The notes under the pieces were generated by a model. It was not told where the DNA came from. It worked only from the letters and a program-made list of their open reading frames with translations, and made no database searches. This document shows positions 35,876-44,529 of a stretch of 64,000 nt of DNA, piece by piece. The translations under genes were made by a program, and so were the position numbers. The stretch comes from Pseudomonas sp. ML2-2023-3 (GTDB taxonomy: Bacteria; Pseudomonadota; Gammaproteobacteria; Pseudomonadales; Pseudomonadaceae): positions 3,630,501 to 3,694,500 of the forward strand of contig NZ_CP146343.1 in assembly GCF_037055275.1 (NCBI RefSeq), given 5' to 3'. Every line of letters begins with the position of its first letter. Within the stretch, counting starts at the first letter, position 1.

Positions 35876-37063
35876 ATGCGCTTTCATCTCAAGGCAGTGG
35901 GCAAAACCGGTGTGGTCTCGATGACCGTCGAAGCTCAGGGCGATAGCGAAGCCCGGCGCATGGTCGAGGATCAGGGCATGCGCGTGGTCAGCCTGCAGGC
36001 CGAGCGCCGCTGGCGGGCGTGGCATCTGCATCAGCGCGAGACCTTCAACCTGGTGTTGTTCAGCCAGGAGTTGACCACCTTGCTCAACGCCGGTCTGCCG
36101 TTGATCGATGCGCTGGAAAGCCTGGCCGAAAAGGAAAACGCCCCCCAGGCCCGTAAAACCCTGAGTGAGCTGGTTCGCCTGCTGTACGAGGGCAAATCCT
36201 TCTCACAGGCATTGGCCCAATTGTCGGCGGTGTTCCCTCCGCTGTACGTTGCCCTGGTGCAATCGAGCGAGAAAACCGGGGCCGTGGGTGAGGCGCTGGG
36301 GCGATATGTCAGCTACCGGCAGCGCATGGACGAGGTTCGGCAGAAGATCGTCAGTGCATCGATCTACCCTCTCCTCCTGCTGGTGGTGGGCAGTGGCGTG
36401 GTGCTGTTCTTGATGGGTTACGTGGTGCCCCGCTTCAGCCTAGTGTTCGAAGGCCTGGGCGAGAATTTACCGTGGTTGTCGCAGGTGCTGATGAATGGCG
36501 GGATGTTCCTGCACGCCCATCAGGGCGAGTTTTTCGGTGCCGTGGTGGCAATCATCGTTGCCATCTCCTTCCTCCAGCGCCGACCGGCCTTTCGTCGGGC
36601 AGTTGGCCGATTGATCGAAAAAGTGCCGGCGGTCCATCAGCGCATCGTCATGTACGAACTGGCGCGATTTTATCGCTCCCTGGGCATTTTGCTGCAAGGC
36701 GGCATTCCGCTGGTGACGGCCATGGGAATGGTCCGTGGTCTGCTGACGGTGGCGTCCAGCCAGCGCCTGGATCAGGCCTGCGAACGGGTGCGCGAAGGTC
36801 AGTCGCTATCGGCGGCGCTGGAGCTCAACCACTTGGTGACGCCAGTCTCCCTGCGCCTGCTGAGGGCGGGTGAACAGTCCGGTAATCTGGGGCAGATGAT
36901 GGAGCGCAGCGCCGACTTCTATGACGAAGAAGTCGGTCGCTGGATCGAATGGTTCGTACGCCTGTTCGAGCCCCTGCTGATGACCTTCATCGGCCTGCTG
37001 ATCGGGGTCATCGTGATCTTGATGTACATCCCGATTTTCGAACTGGCCTCCAGCATTCATTGA
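35876..37063 (+). CDS. xcmS: XcmS inner-membrane platform protein (GspF family)
   Basis: 395 residues from the ATG at 35876 (GGGAG 9 nt upstream; an earlier ATG at 35858 overlaps xcmT1). The two GspF domains are visible: FSQELTTLLNAGLPLIDALESL and ELARFYRSLGILLQGGIPLVTAMGMV. Three transmembrane segments are seen (LLLLVVGSGVVLFLMGYVV, GAVVAIIVAISFL, FIGLLIGVIVILMYIPIF). It supplies the F component missing from the main xcm operon at 12929-22535, so the two loci together make one machine. Confidence 0.94.
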   Translation: MRFHLKAVGKTGVVSMTVEAQGDSEARRMVEDQGMRVVSLQAERRWRAWHLHQRETFNLVLFSQELTTLLNAGLPLIDALESLAEKENAPQARKTLSELVRLLYEGKSFSQALAQLSAVFPPLYVALVQSSEKTGAVGEALGRYVSYRQRMDEVRQKIVSASIYPLLLLVVGSGVVLFLMGYVVPRFSLVFEGLGENLPWLSQVLMNGGMFLHAHQGEFFGAVVAIIVAISFLQRRPAFRRAVGRLIEKVPAVHQRIVMYELARFYRSLGILLQGGIPLVTAMGMVRGLLTVASSQRLDQACERVREGQSLSAALELNHLVTPVSLRLLRAGEQSGNLGQMMERSADFYDEEVGRWIEWFVRLFEPLLMTFIGLLIGVIVILMYIPIFELASSIH

Positions 37064-37086
37064 TCATCAAACGCCTGCCCCACTCC

Positions 37087-37248
37087 GTAGCAGTTGACGA
37101 GCTATGCGAGGCTGGGTTCGGCTGCGCAGCAGTCGTAAAGTCGGCTTCCACGGTTAATCTGGCATACCGCGTGTACCGGATTTGCGACCGCTACGTCGCA
37201 GTGGCGCACCATCTCGATCGCAGCCTCGTTCTACTCGTCAGCGGCTAC
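37087..37248. repeat. MITE-like palindromic repeat, copy 1
   Basis: About 162 bp with imperfect terminal inverted repeats (GTAGCAGTTGACGAG at left, CTACTCGTCAGCGGCTAC at right). Its inner part (GTAAAGTCGGCTTCCACGGTTAATC) recurs inverted in the copies at 59099 and 59268. No open frame is credible. It lies between xcmS and the IS-split gene, at the edge of the Mn island. Confidence 0.75.
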
Positions 37249-37587
37249 ATGAGTCCCCGCGACCATCGATCGGAATCGCACTGCAAATCCAATAAAAGCA
37301 TATTTTGATGCTTAAATTAATATTGTTGGATTATTCGACTCAGAGGGTCCTGCCATGAACATCAAGATTGCGATAGTGCTCTTGCTTTCCCTGCTTGCCC
37401 AACCGGCCTGGAGTCAGGCCAGCAACCCGCCCCAGGCCAGCGCCACCAGTGCAACGGCGCTCACTACCCAAATGGCCCTTCGCGACCTGTGGGTGGAACA
37501 TATTTTCTGGATCCCCCGGTGTCAGGATAGTTGTCGCCTCTCCGATTTTTCCTGAAAAAGCATATCGGGGGCGGAAAGAGACTGGTC

Positions 37588-38088
37588 GTGCCGTATTATT
37601 CATCTGAACGTAGAGCCGCATTGCTCAAGATGCTGCTTCCCCCGCTGAGCCTGACGATGGCCGAGGTTTCCCGGCGCGAAGGGGTCAGCGAAATGTCTTT
37701 GTCCAACTGGCGCAAACAGTTCAGATCCGAAGGGAATGTAGTGTCCGAAACCAAGCCGTCATCCCAGAACTGGTCAGCCGAAACCAAGTTCGCCATTGTC
37801 CTTGAAGCCGCCGGTTTGGCCGAAATCGACCTGGGAGAATATTGCCGCCGCAAAGGACTTTATCCCGAACAGATCGCCACCTGGCGACAGTCATTTATCA
37901 GCGGCCAAAAGTCTGAAAAGTCCCAGCAAAAAGACGACCGCGAACAAGCGCGTAAAGACAAGAAACGCATCCAGGAACTTGAGCGTGAACTGCGCCGCAA
38001 AGACAAGGCGCTGGCCGAAACCGCCGCGCTGTTGGTGCTGCGAAAAAAGCTCAACGATTACTGGGGGATCGACAGCGAGGACAACTGA
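37588..38088 (+). CDS. IS3-type OrfA (DNA-binding, HTH)
   Basis: 166 residues from a GTG at 37588; the upstream frame is open, so a different start cannot be excluded. Two helix-turn-helix segments are visible (MAEVSRREGVSEMSLSNWRKQF and LGEYCRRKGLYPEQIATWRQ), then a Lys/Glu-rich coiled coil with leucines (RIQELERELRRKDKALAETAALLVL), as in IS3 OrfA. It ends four bases before the annotated orfB start, in the 0 frame. Confidence 0.85.
   Translation: MPYYSSERRAALLKMLLPPLSLTMAEVSRREGVSEMSLSNWRKQFRSEGNVVSETKPSSQNWSAETKFAIVLEAAGLAEIDLGEYCRRKGLYPEQIATWRQSFISGQKSEKSQQKDDREQARKDKKRIQELERELRRKDKALAETAALLVLRKKLNDYWGIDSEDN
38043..38049 (+). promoter_or_regulatory. A-AAA-AAG programmed -1 frameshift site
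   Basis: The heptamer A AAA AAG is in the 0 frame of orfA (CGA AAA AAG). A -1 slip enters a frame that is open straight into orfB. This is the classic IS3 device for making the OrfAB fusion transposase. Confidence 0.8.
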
Positions 38089-38093
38089 CCTCT

Positions 38094-39140
38094 TTGCCGG
38101 AACGGCAGTTGCTCGTAGCTTGGCTGGTCGAAGCAGTGGTGGCCGGGGCCCGAAAAGTCCTGGCATGCCGAGAGGTAGGGCTGTCGCTCAGAACCTTGCA
38201 ACGGTGGACCGAAACGCAGGTGCTTCAAGCCGATGCCCGCACGACCACCGTGCGGCCTACGCCGCGTAATGCCTTGAGCGAGATCGAGCGGCAAGCCATC
38301 GTGACGCTGTGCAACAGCCCGGCATACGCCCATCTGCCTCCGAGCCAGATCGTTCCGCGTCTGGCTGACGAAGCACGTTATCTGGCGTCGGAGGCCACGT
38401 TTTATCGCATCTTGCGAGCGGCGGGCCAGCAACAGCATCGAGGCCGTAGCCAGCGTCCCCGGCGCTACGCAGCACCGACAACGCACGCTGCGCAAGCGCC
38501 CAACCAGGTGTGGTCGTGGGACATCACGTACTTGCCGTCGCCGATACGGGGCAAGTATTACTACCTGTATTTGATCGAGGATATTTACAGCCGCAAGGCC
38601 GTGGGCTGGGAAGTTTACGAAGAAGAAAGCGGCGAAAAAGCCGCTGCGCTGCTGCAGCGCAGCGTGATCGGCGAGCAGTGTTTATACGAGCCGCTGGTGC
38701 TGCACTCGGACAATGGAGCACCGATGAAATCGCTGACGCTGTTGAGCAAGATGTACGACCTGGGCATTACGCCGTCCCGTGGTCGGCCGCGAGTGAGCAA
38801 TGACAATCCGTACTCGGAGTCACTGTTTAGAACGCTGAAATATTGCCCGCAATGGCCGCAGGCAGGCTTCGCCAGCCTGGATGCCGCACGGGTCTGGGTG
38901 AGGGATTTTATGCGCTGGTATAACAACGAGCATCGGCATAGCCGGATCCGCTTCGTCACGCCGTCAGAGCGCCATCGTGGGTTGGATCATCAGATCCTGG
39001 CTCGGCGGCATGACCTGTACGAACGAGCTCGGAAGAAAAGCCCGGAACGCTGGTCAGGTCAGACGCGTAACTGGGAGCCAATAGGGACGGTGATGCTGAA
39101 CCCGGATCGGGAGCAGCAGGCCGAGAAAAGAGCGGCATAG
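38094..39140 (+). CDS. IS3-type OrfB transposase (DDE integrase core)
   Basis: About 348 residues, with TTG as the first possible start; it is more likely made as the OrfAB fusion. An HTH-like region precedes the rve core with catalytic residues in WSWDITYL, LHSDNGAPM and NPYSESLFRTLKY (D, D, E) and the IS3-type follow-up WYNNEHRHSRIRFVTPSERH. The frame is complete. Confidence 0.92.
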   Translation: MPERQLLVAWLVEAVVAGARKVLACREVGLSLRTLQRWTETQVLQADARTTTVRPTPRNALSEIERQAIVTLCNSPAYAHLPPSQIVPRLADEARYLASEATFYRILRAAGQQQHRGRSQRPRRYAAPTTHAAQAPNQVWSWDITYLPSPIRGKYYYLYLIEDIYSRKAVGWEVYEEESGEKAAALLQRSVIGEQCLYEPLVLHSDNGAPMKSLTLLSKMYDLGITPSRGRPRVSNDNPYSESLFRTLKYCPQWPQAGFASLDAARVWVRDFMRWYNNEHRHSRIRFVTPSERHRGLDHQILARRHDLYERARKKSPERWSGQTRNWEPIGTVMLNPDREQQAEKRAA

Positions 39141-39678
39141 TTGGATGGTTGACGCGACAAGTACCTTGAAAAACGCCGGGATCAGAAATTATGCGATAGC
39201 CAATCAGGACGGCAATGCGGCACAAGCCGCCATAGCCCAAAACGAGGTCGTCAGTAATGCCAAGGCCATCGCCAACAGCATTGCCCCACTTTATGGGCAA
39301 CCGGCGGCCGACCAGTTGCTCACACTCCTCGCCGGGCATTGGGGGGCGGTAAAACACTACAGTGATGCACGGGTCGCCAACGACAAAGCCGGTCAACAGG
39401 CCGCAATCGCTGAGTTGTCTGCGAATGCCAAGTCGTTGGCCGCCTTTCTGGCCAAGGCCAATCCCTATTTGCCCGAGCCCACGCTGCAAGCCATGCTGAG
39501 TGCCCACGGCGCTCACCATGTGACACAGATCGAACAGCTGGCCGCCAAGGATTACAAGGGTGAGGCCCAGACCTGGGGCATGATGCGTACACACATCCTT
39601 GCCCTTGCTGATGCCTTGACGGCGGGCTTGATCAAGCAATTCCCCGATAAATTTTGACTGCAAGCAGGAGCCGGACAG

Positions 39679-40287
39679 ATGCTGGAAGGAATGGGGCGAA
39701 CCCAACAGGACTTGTTGAAGGCATTGCTGTACTCACCTGCGGGAATGAGCATTGATGAGCTTGCCCACAGTCTGGGGGTGACACGCACTGCGATTCGCCA
39801 GCATCTTGCTGCGCTGGAGCGCGACGGTCTGGTCATGCGGGGCGCCACCAGGCCCACCGGGCGGCGCCCCGAACAGCTCCACCAATTGACCGACCACGCA
39901 AAGGAGCTGTTCCCGCGCCAATACCCGCTGCTGGCCAACTTGCTGATCGATCAGGTCGCAGGTCTGCTCGGAGAGCAGGCGCTGTCCCAGTTGATGCAGG
40001 GCCTGGGCCGCAAGCTGGCCAGCGATCTTGAACCTGAAGTTGTCGATGAAGCGCGCATCGTTCAGTACATGAACCACTCGGGATACGAAGCGCAGGTGTT
40101 CTTCAGATCATCGGGCGAACCGGAGATTGTGGCCCACAACTGCATTTTTCATCAGTTGGCCAAAGCCCATCCCGTGGTGTGCGAACTGGACCTGGCATTG
40201 ATCGGTGCCCTGGGCGGTGGCAAGGCAGAGCATCTTGAATGCATGGTGCGTGGCGGGCAGGTCTGCCGCTTTAACGTGGTCAGGTAA
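39679..40287 (+). CDS. SufR-like winged-helix regulator with cysteine cluster
   Basis: 202 residues. The N-terminal winged helix (LLKALLYSPAGMSIDELAHSLGVTRTAIRQHLAALERDGLV) is of the DeoR/ArsR kind. The C-terminal part has four cysteines, C155-X12-C168-X19-C188-X7-C196, suggestive of an Fe-S or metal site as in SufR-type sensors. It begins 21 bp after the IS-split gene and may be cotranscribed with it, so it may now be controlled by the element. Target unknown. Confidence 0.75.
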   Translation: MLEGMGRTQQDLLKALLYSPAGMSIDELAHSLGVTRTAIRQHLAALERDGLVMRGATRPTGRRPEQLHQLTDHAKELFPRQYPLLANLLIDQVAGLLGEQALSQLMQGLGRKLASDLEPEVVDEARIVQYMNHSGYEAQVFFRSSGEPEIVAHNCIFHQLAKAHPVVCELDLALIGALGGGKAEHLECMVRGGQVCRFNVVR

Positions 40288-40535
40288 ACCGGATTGCAAT
40301 CGGCAACTTTGTGGGTTATCAGAACCGGCCTGCGTACTTGACGCCAAACTTTAAACGGCCACTCCAAGACACTCCATCACAGCACTGTCGAGTCAGAGTC
40401 GCATTGGCAAAATAGAATGGTTATCGGTAGCAAAGGTTACTCATCGGATCCCGTAAGTGCTTACTTGATCTACTTACAAAGCAGCGCTATTCCTTACAAC
40501 TGCCAACATAAAAAATAAAAAACAGGAATACCGTG

Positions 40536-40772
40536 ATGCCTAGATTCGTGGTTGTCCCCGCCGTGCCCAAGGAGACGGGATCAATGCGCATTGGATCGCG
40601 CTTTTATTGCACCACCGGCCCGATAGGTTTCAACATTTATGACTGTGAGGCCCTGTGCAGGCTGCCCGAGAGCTATCCAGCCCGAGGAGACGCTGAAGAC
40701 GCCTGTAAACAGCTCAACAGTGTGAGCCTGCAAAACATGATTGATGAAAGCGTTTACGCTCACTCGCCCTGA
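40536..40772 (+). CDS. Small hypothetical protein
   Basis: 78 residues; the ATG follows CAGGAATACCGTG with AGGA at a good distance. Four cysteines are present (FYCTT, DCEALC, ACKQL). No signal or membrane segment is seen. The 248 bp upstream hold no other gene. I do not recognise it. Confidence 0.55.
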   Translation: MPRFVVVPAVPKETGSMRIGSRFYCTTGPIGFNIYDCEALCRLPESYPARGDAEDACKQLNSVSLQNMIDESVYAHSP

Positions 40773-40845
40773 CAATGGTTTGCACATGGGCATGACGTAA
40801 AACAGCATAAGTTGCTGACGAACTGTTCAATTAAAAACTTCAATT

Positions 40846-40882
40846 CAAATGAATACTTTAATTAAATCCAAGTATTCATTTG
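40846..40882. terminator. AT-rich perfect inverted repeat between convergent genes
   Basis: CAAATGAATACTT / AAGTATTCATTTG form a perfect 13-bp stem with an 11-base loop. It lies between the convergent small gene and the GNAT gene. The stem is AT-rich without a T run, so it could equally be an operator-like dyad. Confidence 0.5.
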
Positions 40883-40898
40883 ACTGAAGCAAGTGCGG

Positions 40899-41858
40899 TT
40901 ATTTGCGCACCGCGCACGTCATGGTCTGGACTTTTATATGGGGGTGGCTTTCTAAAGTTTCCCACTCATTCATAAAGATGAAACCGTGTTTCAGGTAGAA
41001 GCTGGAGGCCCTTGCGTTGTCCGCAGATACGTCCAGATAAATGAACTCATGCCCGTCCTGCAACGCCTGGCGTTTGACAGCGCCCACCAGTTGAGCGGCT
41101 GCGCCAGAACCGCGAAAGTCAGGTGCGACCCACATGGCGATCACGTTGTAACGGTGGCCCTGGATCACGGCCCCGATCATGCCAACCGGCTTGCCGTCCT
41201 TGATGGCCAACCAGAATTTCGTCCCGACTTCTGACGAAGCGCGCTCTTGCCACTGGGCATCGGTGTCATTGGCCGCCGTTTCATGGCTCACTCCAAACGC
41301 TGTGGGTGCGTCCAAAAGCGCTGCAAGGCGTACGTGCTTCAAAAGCATCCAGTCCCTGGTATGCGTCAAGCGAATGACCATGTCCTTTCCTGCTACGGGT
41401 TCACAAAGCCCAGGCCGATACTCGCTCAATGACTTTTCAAAACGCACATCACCCTCAGGCAGTTTCTCCACCACCTGCCAGCCCAGGCTTCGATAGAAGC
41501 CGCTGGCACGACTGTTTTCAGCGGTTTCAAGCCATATGGTGCGGTGGTGCTGGAACAGGAATTCCTCGGCCCTGGCCATCAGGCGGCTACCTAATCCGCA
41601 CCCCTCGAACCCAGGCCGGACAAACGCGGCAAACACGCAGCCATCTTCAGCGTCAGCCATGGAAAACCCGACAGGCACACCCTCAACCTCTGCCACCCAC
41701 ACACACGGCGAAGCCTGGATAGCCTCTCGTATGGCTTGGGGCGTAATGCCCATTTCGCTCAACTGATCATGGGAGAGGTGGTTCTCCGTGACACTGGTTC
41801 GAATATCAAAGATGGCGCTGATGTCTGCCTGATTGGCGATTCTGACTGTCGTTTCCAT
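40899..41858 (-). CDS. Tandem GNAT N-acetyltransferase
   Basis: 319 residues; the ATG follows AAGGAG. Two complete GNAT domains in one chain: residues about 1-150 (FVRPGFEGCGLGSRLMARAEEFL with the acetyl-CoA loop, then TAENSRASGFYRSLGW) and about 160-319 (WVAPDFRGSGAAAQLVGAVKRQAL, then DVSADNARASSFYLKHGF). Substrate unknown. It is divergent from the FAD oxidase. Confidence 0.9.
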   Translation of the reverse strand: METTVRIANQADISAIFDIRTSVTENHLSHDQLSEMGITPQAIREAIQASPCVWVAEVEGVPVGFSMADAEDGCVFAAFVRPGFEGCGLGSRLMARAEEFLFQHHRTIWLETAENSRASGFYRSLGWQVVEKLPEGDVRFEKSLSEYRPGLCEPVAGKDMVIRLTHTRDWMLLKHVRLAALLDAPTAFGVSHETAANDTDAQWQERASSEVGTKFWLAIKDGKPVGMIGAVIQGHRYNVIAMWVAPDFRGSGAAAQLVGAVKRQALQDGHEFIYLDVSADNARASSFYLKHGFIFMNEWETLESHPHIKVQTMTCAVRK

Positions 41859-42062
41859 GAACGGCTCCTTGTCTATCATCCGCCAAAGGGTATCTGCCCG
41901 GGCGGGCACAGCACAACAAGCGGTAAATCAACCATATCCAAAAGAGATGGCACCATCTGAAATCAGCACTACAAGTGTGTACCAAAGGCTGCCTAAGATA
42001 AGTCATGACTCCTTACAAATGCCGCCAGCTTCACGCGGCGCACAAAAACCGGAGAGTGCTTG

Positions 42063-43481
42063 ATGTCCCTTCCTGCTGCCTGCGAACACCCGCCCCTGCC
42101 CGAAATGTTGCGCGATCAATTAAGCGACTTGCTCGGCACACGATTCTCCACTTCGGCCAGCGTGCGCGAGCATCATGGCAGCGATATTTCCGCACTCGAC
42201 CCCATGCCGCCGGATGCCGTGGCCTACGCCAACAGCCTGGAAGATATCGTCAACATCAGCGCCGCGTGCTATCGCCACGATGTGCCGATGATCGCCTATG
42301 GCAGCGGCACCTCTCTGGAAGGCTGGTTGCAGGCGTCCCACGGCGGCGTGAGCATTGATGTGTCAGGCATGAACCGGATTATCGATATCCGGGTCGACGA
42401 CATGGACGCCACCGTACAGCCGGGCGTGACGCGCAAGCAGTTGAATGCCGCGCTGCATGGCACCGGGTTGTTCTTTCCGATCGATCCCGGCGCCGACGCG
42501 TCCCTGGGCGGCATGGCAGCCACGCGTGCCTCCGGAACCAACGCCGTACGCTACGGCACCATGCGTGAAAACGTGCTGGCCATGACTGCAGTGCTGGCCG
42601 ATGGTCGAGTGATCAATACCGGTGGACGTGCGCGCAAGTCTTCTTCGGGATACGACTTGACCCATTTGCTGGTGGGCTCGGGCGGTACGCTGGCGACCAT
42701 CGCCGAGCTGACGGTCAAGCTGCACCCGATTCCTGAAGCCATTTCGGCCGCCGTGTGCCGTTTTCCGAGTGTCGATCTGGCCGTACGCGCGGTCATTCAG
42801 ACCATCCAGCTGGGCGTGCCAATCGCCCGCATCGAATTGCTCGACGCCTTGACGATGCGAGCGCTCAACGCCTACAGCAGCACGCAACTGCGCGAAGCGC
42901 CCTCCCTGTTCTTTGAACTGCATGGTTCTGAAGCGGGCGTGAAGGAGCAGATCGAGACGGTGCGCATGGTCGCCGACGAGCACCAGGGGCTGGACTTTGA
43001 ATGGGCGGTCCATCCCGAAGATCGCAGCCGCTTGTGGCAGGCACGGCATGACGCCTATTTCGCCTCCCTGGCCCTTCGTCCCGGTTGCCGCTCCCTGACC
43101 ACCGATGCGGTGGTGCCGATTTCACGACTGGCCGAATGCATTGAGGCCACTGCTGCGGACCTTGCCGAGAATGGTTTTCTCGCCCCGATTTTCGGCCACG
43201 TGGGCGATGGCAACTTCCACGCGCTGATTCTGGTCGACCCCCTGAACCCGGACGAAGTCGAGCGCGCCGAAGCGGTGGCCCATCGACTGGCCGAGCGGGC
43301 GATTGCCATGCAAGGCAGTTGCACCGGCGAGCACGGCATAGGGCTGACCAAGCAACACTTTATGGCAGTCGAACACGGAGCCAACGCCGTGAGCGTCATG
43401 CAGGCGATCAAGGCAGCACTGGACCCCAAGCAACTGATGAACCCCGGGAAGATTTTCCCTCGCGGGCACTCGACAGGCTGA
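42063..43481 (+). CDS. FAD-linked 2-hydroxyacid (D-lactate/glycolate-type) dehydrogenase
   Basis: 472 residues; the ATG follows GGAGAG. The PCMH-type FAD domain shows IAYGSGTSLEGW, VQPGVTRKQLN and PGADASLGGMAATRASGTNAVRYGTM. The C-terminal cap has the FAD-oxidase end HVGDGNFHALI, GSCTGEHGIG and KAALDPKQLMNPGKI. These features match Dld/GlcD flavoproteins that pass electrons to the quinone or cytochrome pool. A LysR gene and an anion-type MFS carrier follow on the same strand, suggesting uptake and oxidation of a hydroxyacid. Confidence 0.9.
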   Translation: MSLPAACEHPPLPEMLRDQLSDLLGTRFSTSASVREHHGSDISALDPMPPDAVAYANSLEDIVNISAACYRHDVPMIAYGSGTSLEGWLQASHGGVSIDVSGMNRIIDIRVDDMDATVQPGVTRKQLNAALHGTGLFFPIDPGADASLGGMAATRASGTNAVRYGTMRENVLAMTAVLADGRVINTGGRARKSSSGYDLTHLLVGSGGTLATIAELTVKLHPIPEAISAAVCRFPSVDLAVRAVIQTIQLGVPIARIELLDALTMRALNAYSSTQLREAPSLFFELHGSEAGVKEQIETVRMVADEHQGLDFEWAVHPEDRSRLWQARHDAYFASLALRPGCRSLTTDAVVPISRLAECIEATAADLAENGFLAPIFGHVGDGNFHALILVDPLNPDEVERAEAVAHRLAERAIAMQGSCTGEHGIGLTKQHFMAVEHGANAVSVMQAIKAALDPKQLMNPGKIFPRGHSTG

Positions 43482-43535
43482 CGCGCTGTACCATCTTCGG
43501 CCCCCGTACATTCGAGCCCTGCAGGAAGCGCCTCA

Positions 43536-44480
43536 ATGGAAATCCGCCAGATCAAATACTTTGTCGCCGTCATCGATTGCGGCAGCTTGTCCAGGGCCGC
43601 ACGCCAGGTGCATGTGGCGCAATCGGCGTTGAGCAAGCAGATGTCCGCGCTGGAGGATGATCTGGGGGTGCAGTTGTTCCATCGCAGCCACAACGGCGTC
43701 GTCGCAAGCGAAGCCGGCAAGGTCTTTTACGAATATGCCCAGGGCATGCTCAAACATTTGACCGACGCCCGTGCTGCCGTCAGCAGCAGTCAGGATCAAG
43801 TCAGCGGATCGATTACGGTGGCATTGCCACAAAGTGTCGCAACCATTCTGGCAATGCCGCTGATGCGCGCCGTGGCGGCCCGTTACCCACAAGTGGCGTT
43901 CCATCTCAACGAAGAGCTGACCGGGAACGTCATGGACCAACTGCTCCACGGTCGGGTTGACCTGGCCCTGTTTACCTCCCTTGATTTGCCCCCGCAGGTG
44001 CTGTTCAGCGCGTTGATCGAAGAAGATTTTTACCTGATACACCGGGCCAATGCGCCTGACGCACCACCCGCCGGGGAGGTCTCTCTGGAGCAGGCACTGG
44101 CCCGCCCCCTGGTGTTTCCCAGCCAGGCCCACGGTCACTGCACCCGCACCGTGGTCGAACACGCGGTAAAACAGCGCGGGTTGGCAGCGGGACAAATCGC
44201 AATGGAGGTCAATTCCGTACACATCCTCAAAAGTGCAGTCGAGGCCGGTATTGGCCACACCATCATGCCGCTGAACCTGGCCATGCGAGAGATCGGGGAC
44301 GGCCGCCTGGTCGCCCACCGGATTGCCGCTCAAGGGGTGTCCCGGATCCTGGGCATCTGCAGCTGTGCCTCAATGCCCGCCAGCCATCTTAAAACCCTGA
44401 TCAGCGAGCTGATCCGCGAAATCGTGGGGGGCATGTGCCAGAACGGTGACTGGCCAGGAGGTCGTGCACTCGATCCGTAA
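43536..44480 (+). CDS. LysR-family regulator
   Basis: 314 residues. N-terminal HTH: MEIRQIKYFVAVIDCGSLSRAARQVHVAQSALSKQMSALEDDLGVQLFHR. It is followed by a substrate-binding domain (GSITVALPQSVATILAMPLMRAV), similar to the Nac/CynR-like group. It lies between the dehydrogenase and the carrier on the same strand and probably regulates both. Confidence 0.92.
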   Translation: MEIRQIKYFVAVIDCGSLSRAARQVHVAQSALSKQMSALEDDLGVQLFHRSHNGVVASEAGKVFYEYAQGMLKHLTDARAAVSSSQDQVSGSITVALPQSVATILAMPLMRAVAARYPQVAFHLNEELTGNVMDQLLHGRVDLALFTSLDLPPQVLFSALIEEDFYLIHRANAPDAPPAGEVSLEQALARPLVFPSQAHGHCTRTVVEHAVKQRGLAAGQIAMEVNSVHILKSAVEAGIGHTIMPLNLAMREIGDGRLVAHRIAAQGVSRILGICSCASMPASHLKTLISELIREIVGGMCQNGDWPGGRALDP

Positions 44481-44529
44481 GCCATGCCATTTCAACATCG
44501 CCCCTACAACAACAAGAAAGAGGCTCGAG

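Larger units (their letters stand above)
37514..39180 (+). mobile_element. IS3-like insertion sequence, about 1.67 kb
   Basis: The ends are partly inverted: left CCCCGGTGTCAGGATAGTTG and right (reverse complement) CCCGGCG...CAAGGTACTTGTCGC. The flanks carry ATC on both sides (37511-37513 and 39181-39183), a 3-bp target duplication typical of IS3 members; longer GATC/GGATC readings are possible. It contains orfA, a frameshift site and orfB with an intact DDE triad, so it may be active. Exact ends are uncertain by two bases. Confidence 0.88.
37355..39657 (+). pseudogene. Exported protein gene split by an IS element
   Basis: The 5' part (37355-37513) encodes a signal peptide (MNIKIAIVLLLSLLAQPAWSQA) and MALRDLWVEHIFWI. 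The 3' part (39184-39657) continues in frame with RNYAIANQDGNAAQ and ends PDKF. Removing the element and one copy of the duplicated ATC gives a 210-residue reading frame without stops. The mature part is helical and His-containing (HWGAVKHYS, HGAHHV, THILALAD). I do not recognise the family. The good state of both halves suggests a recent insertion. Confidence 0.85.
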
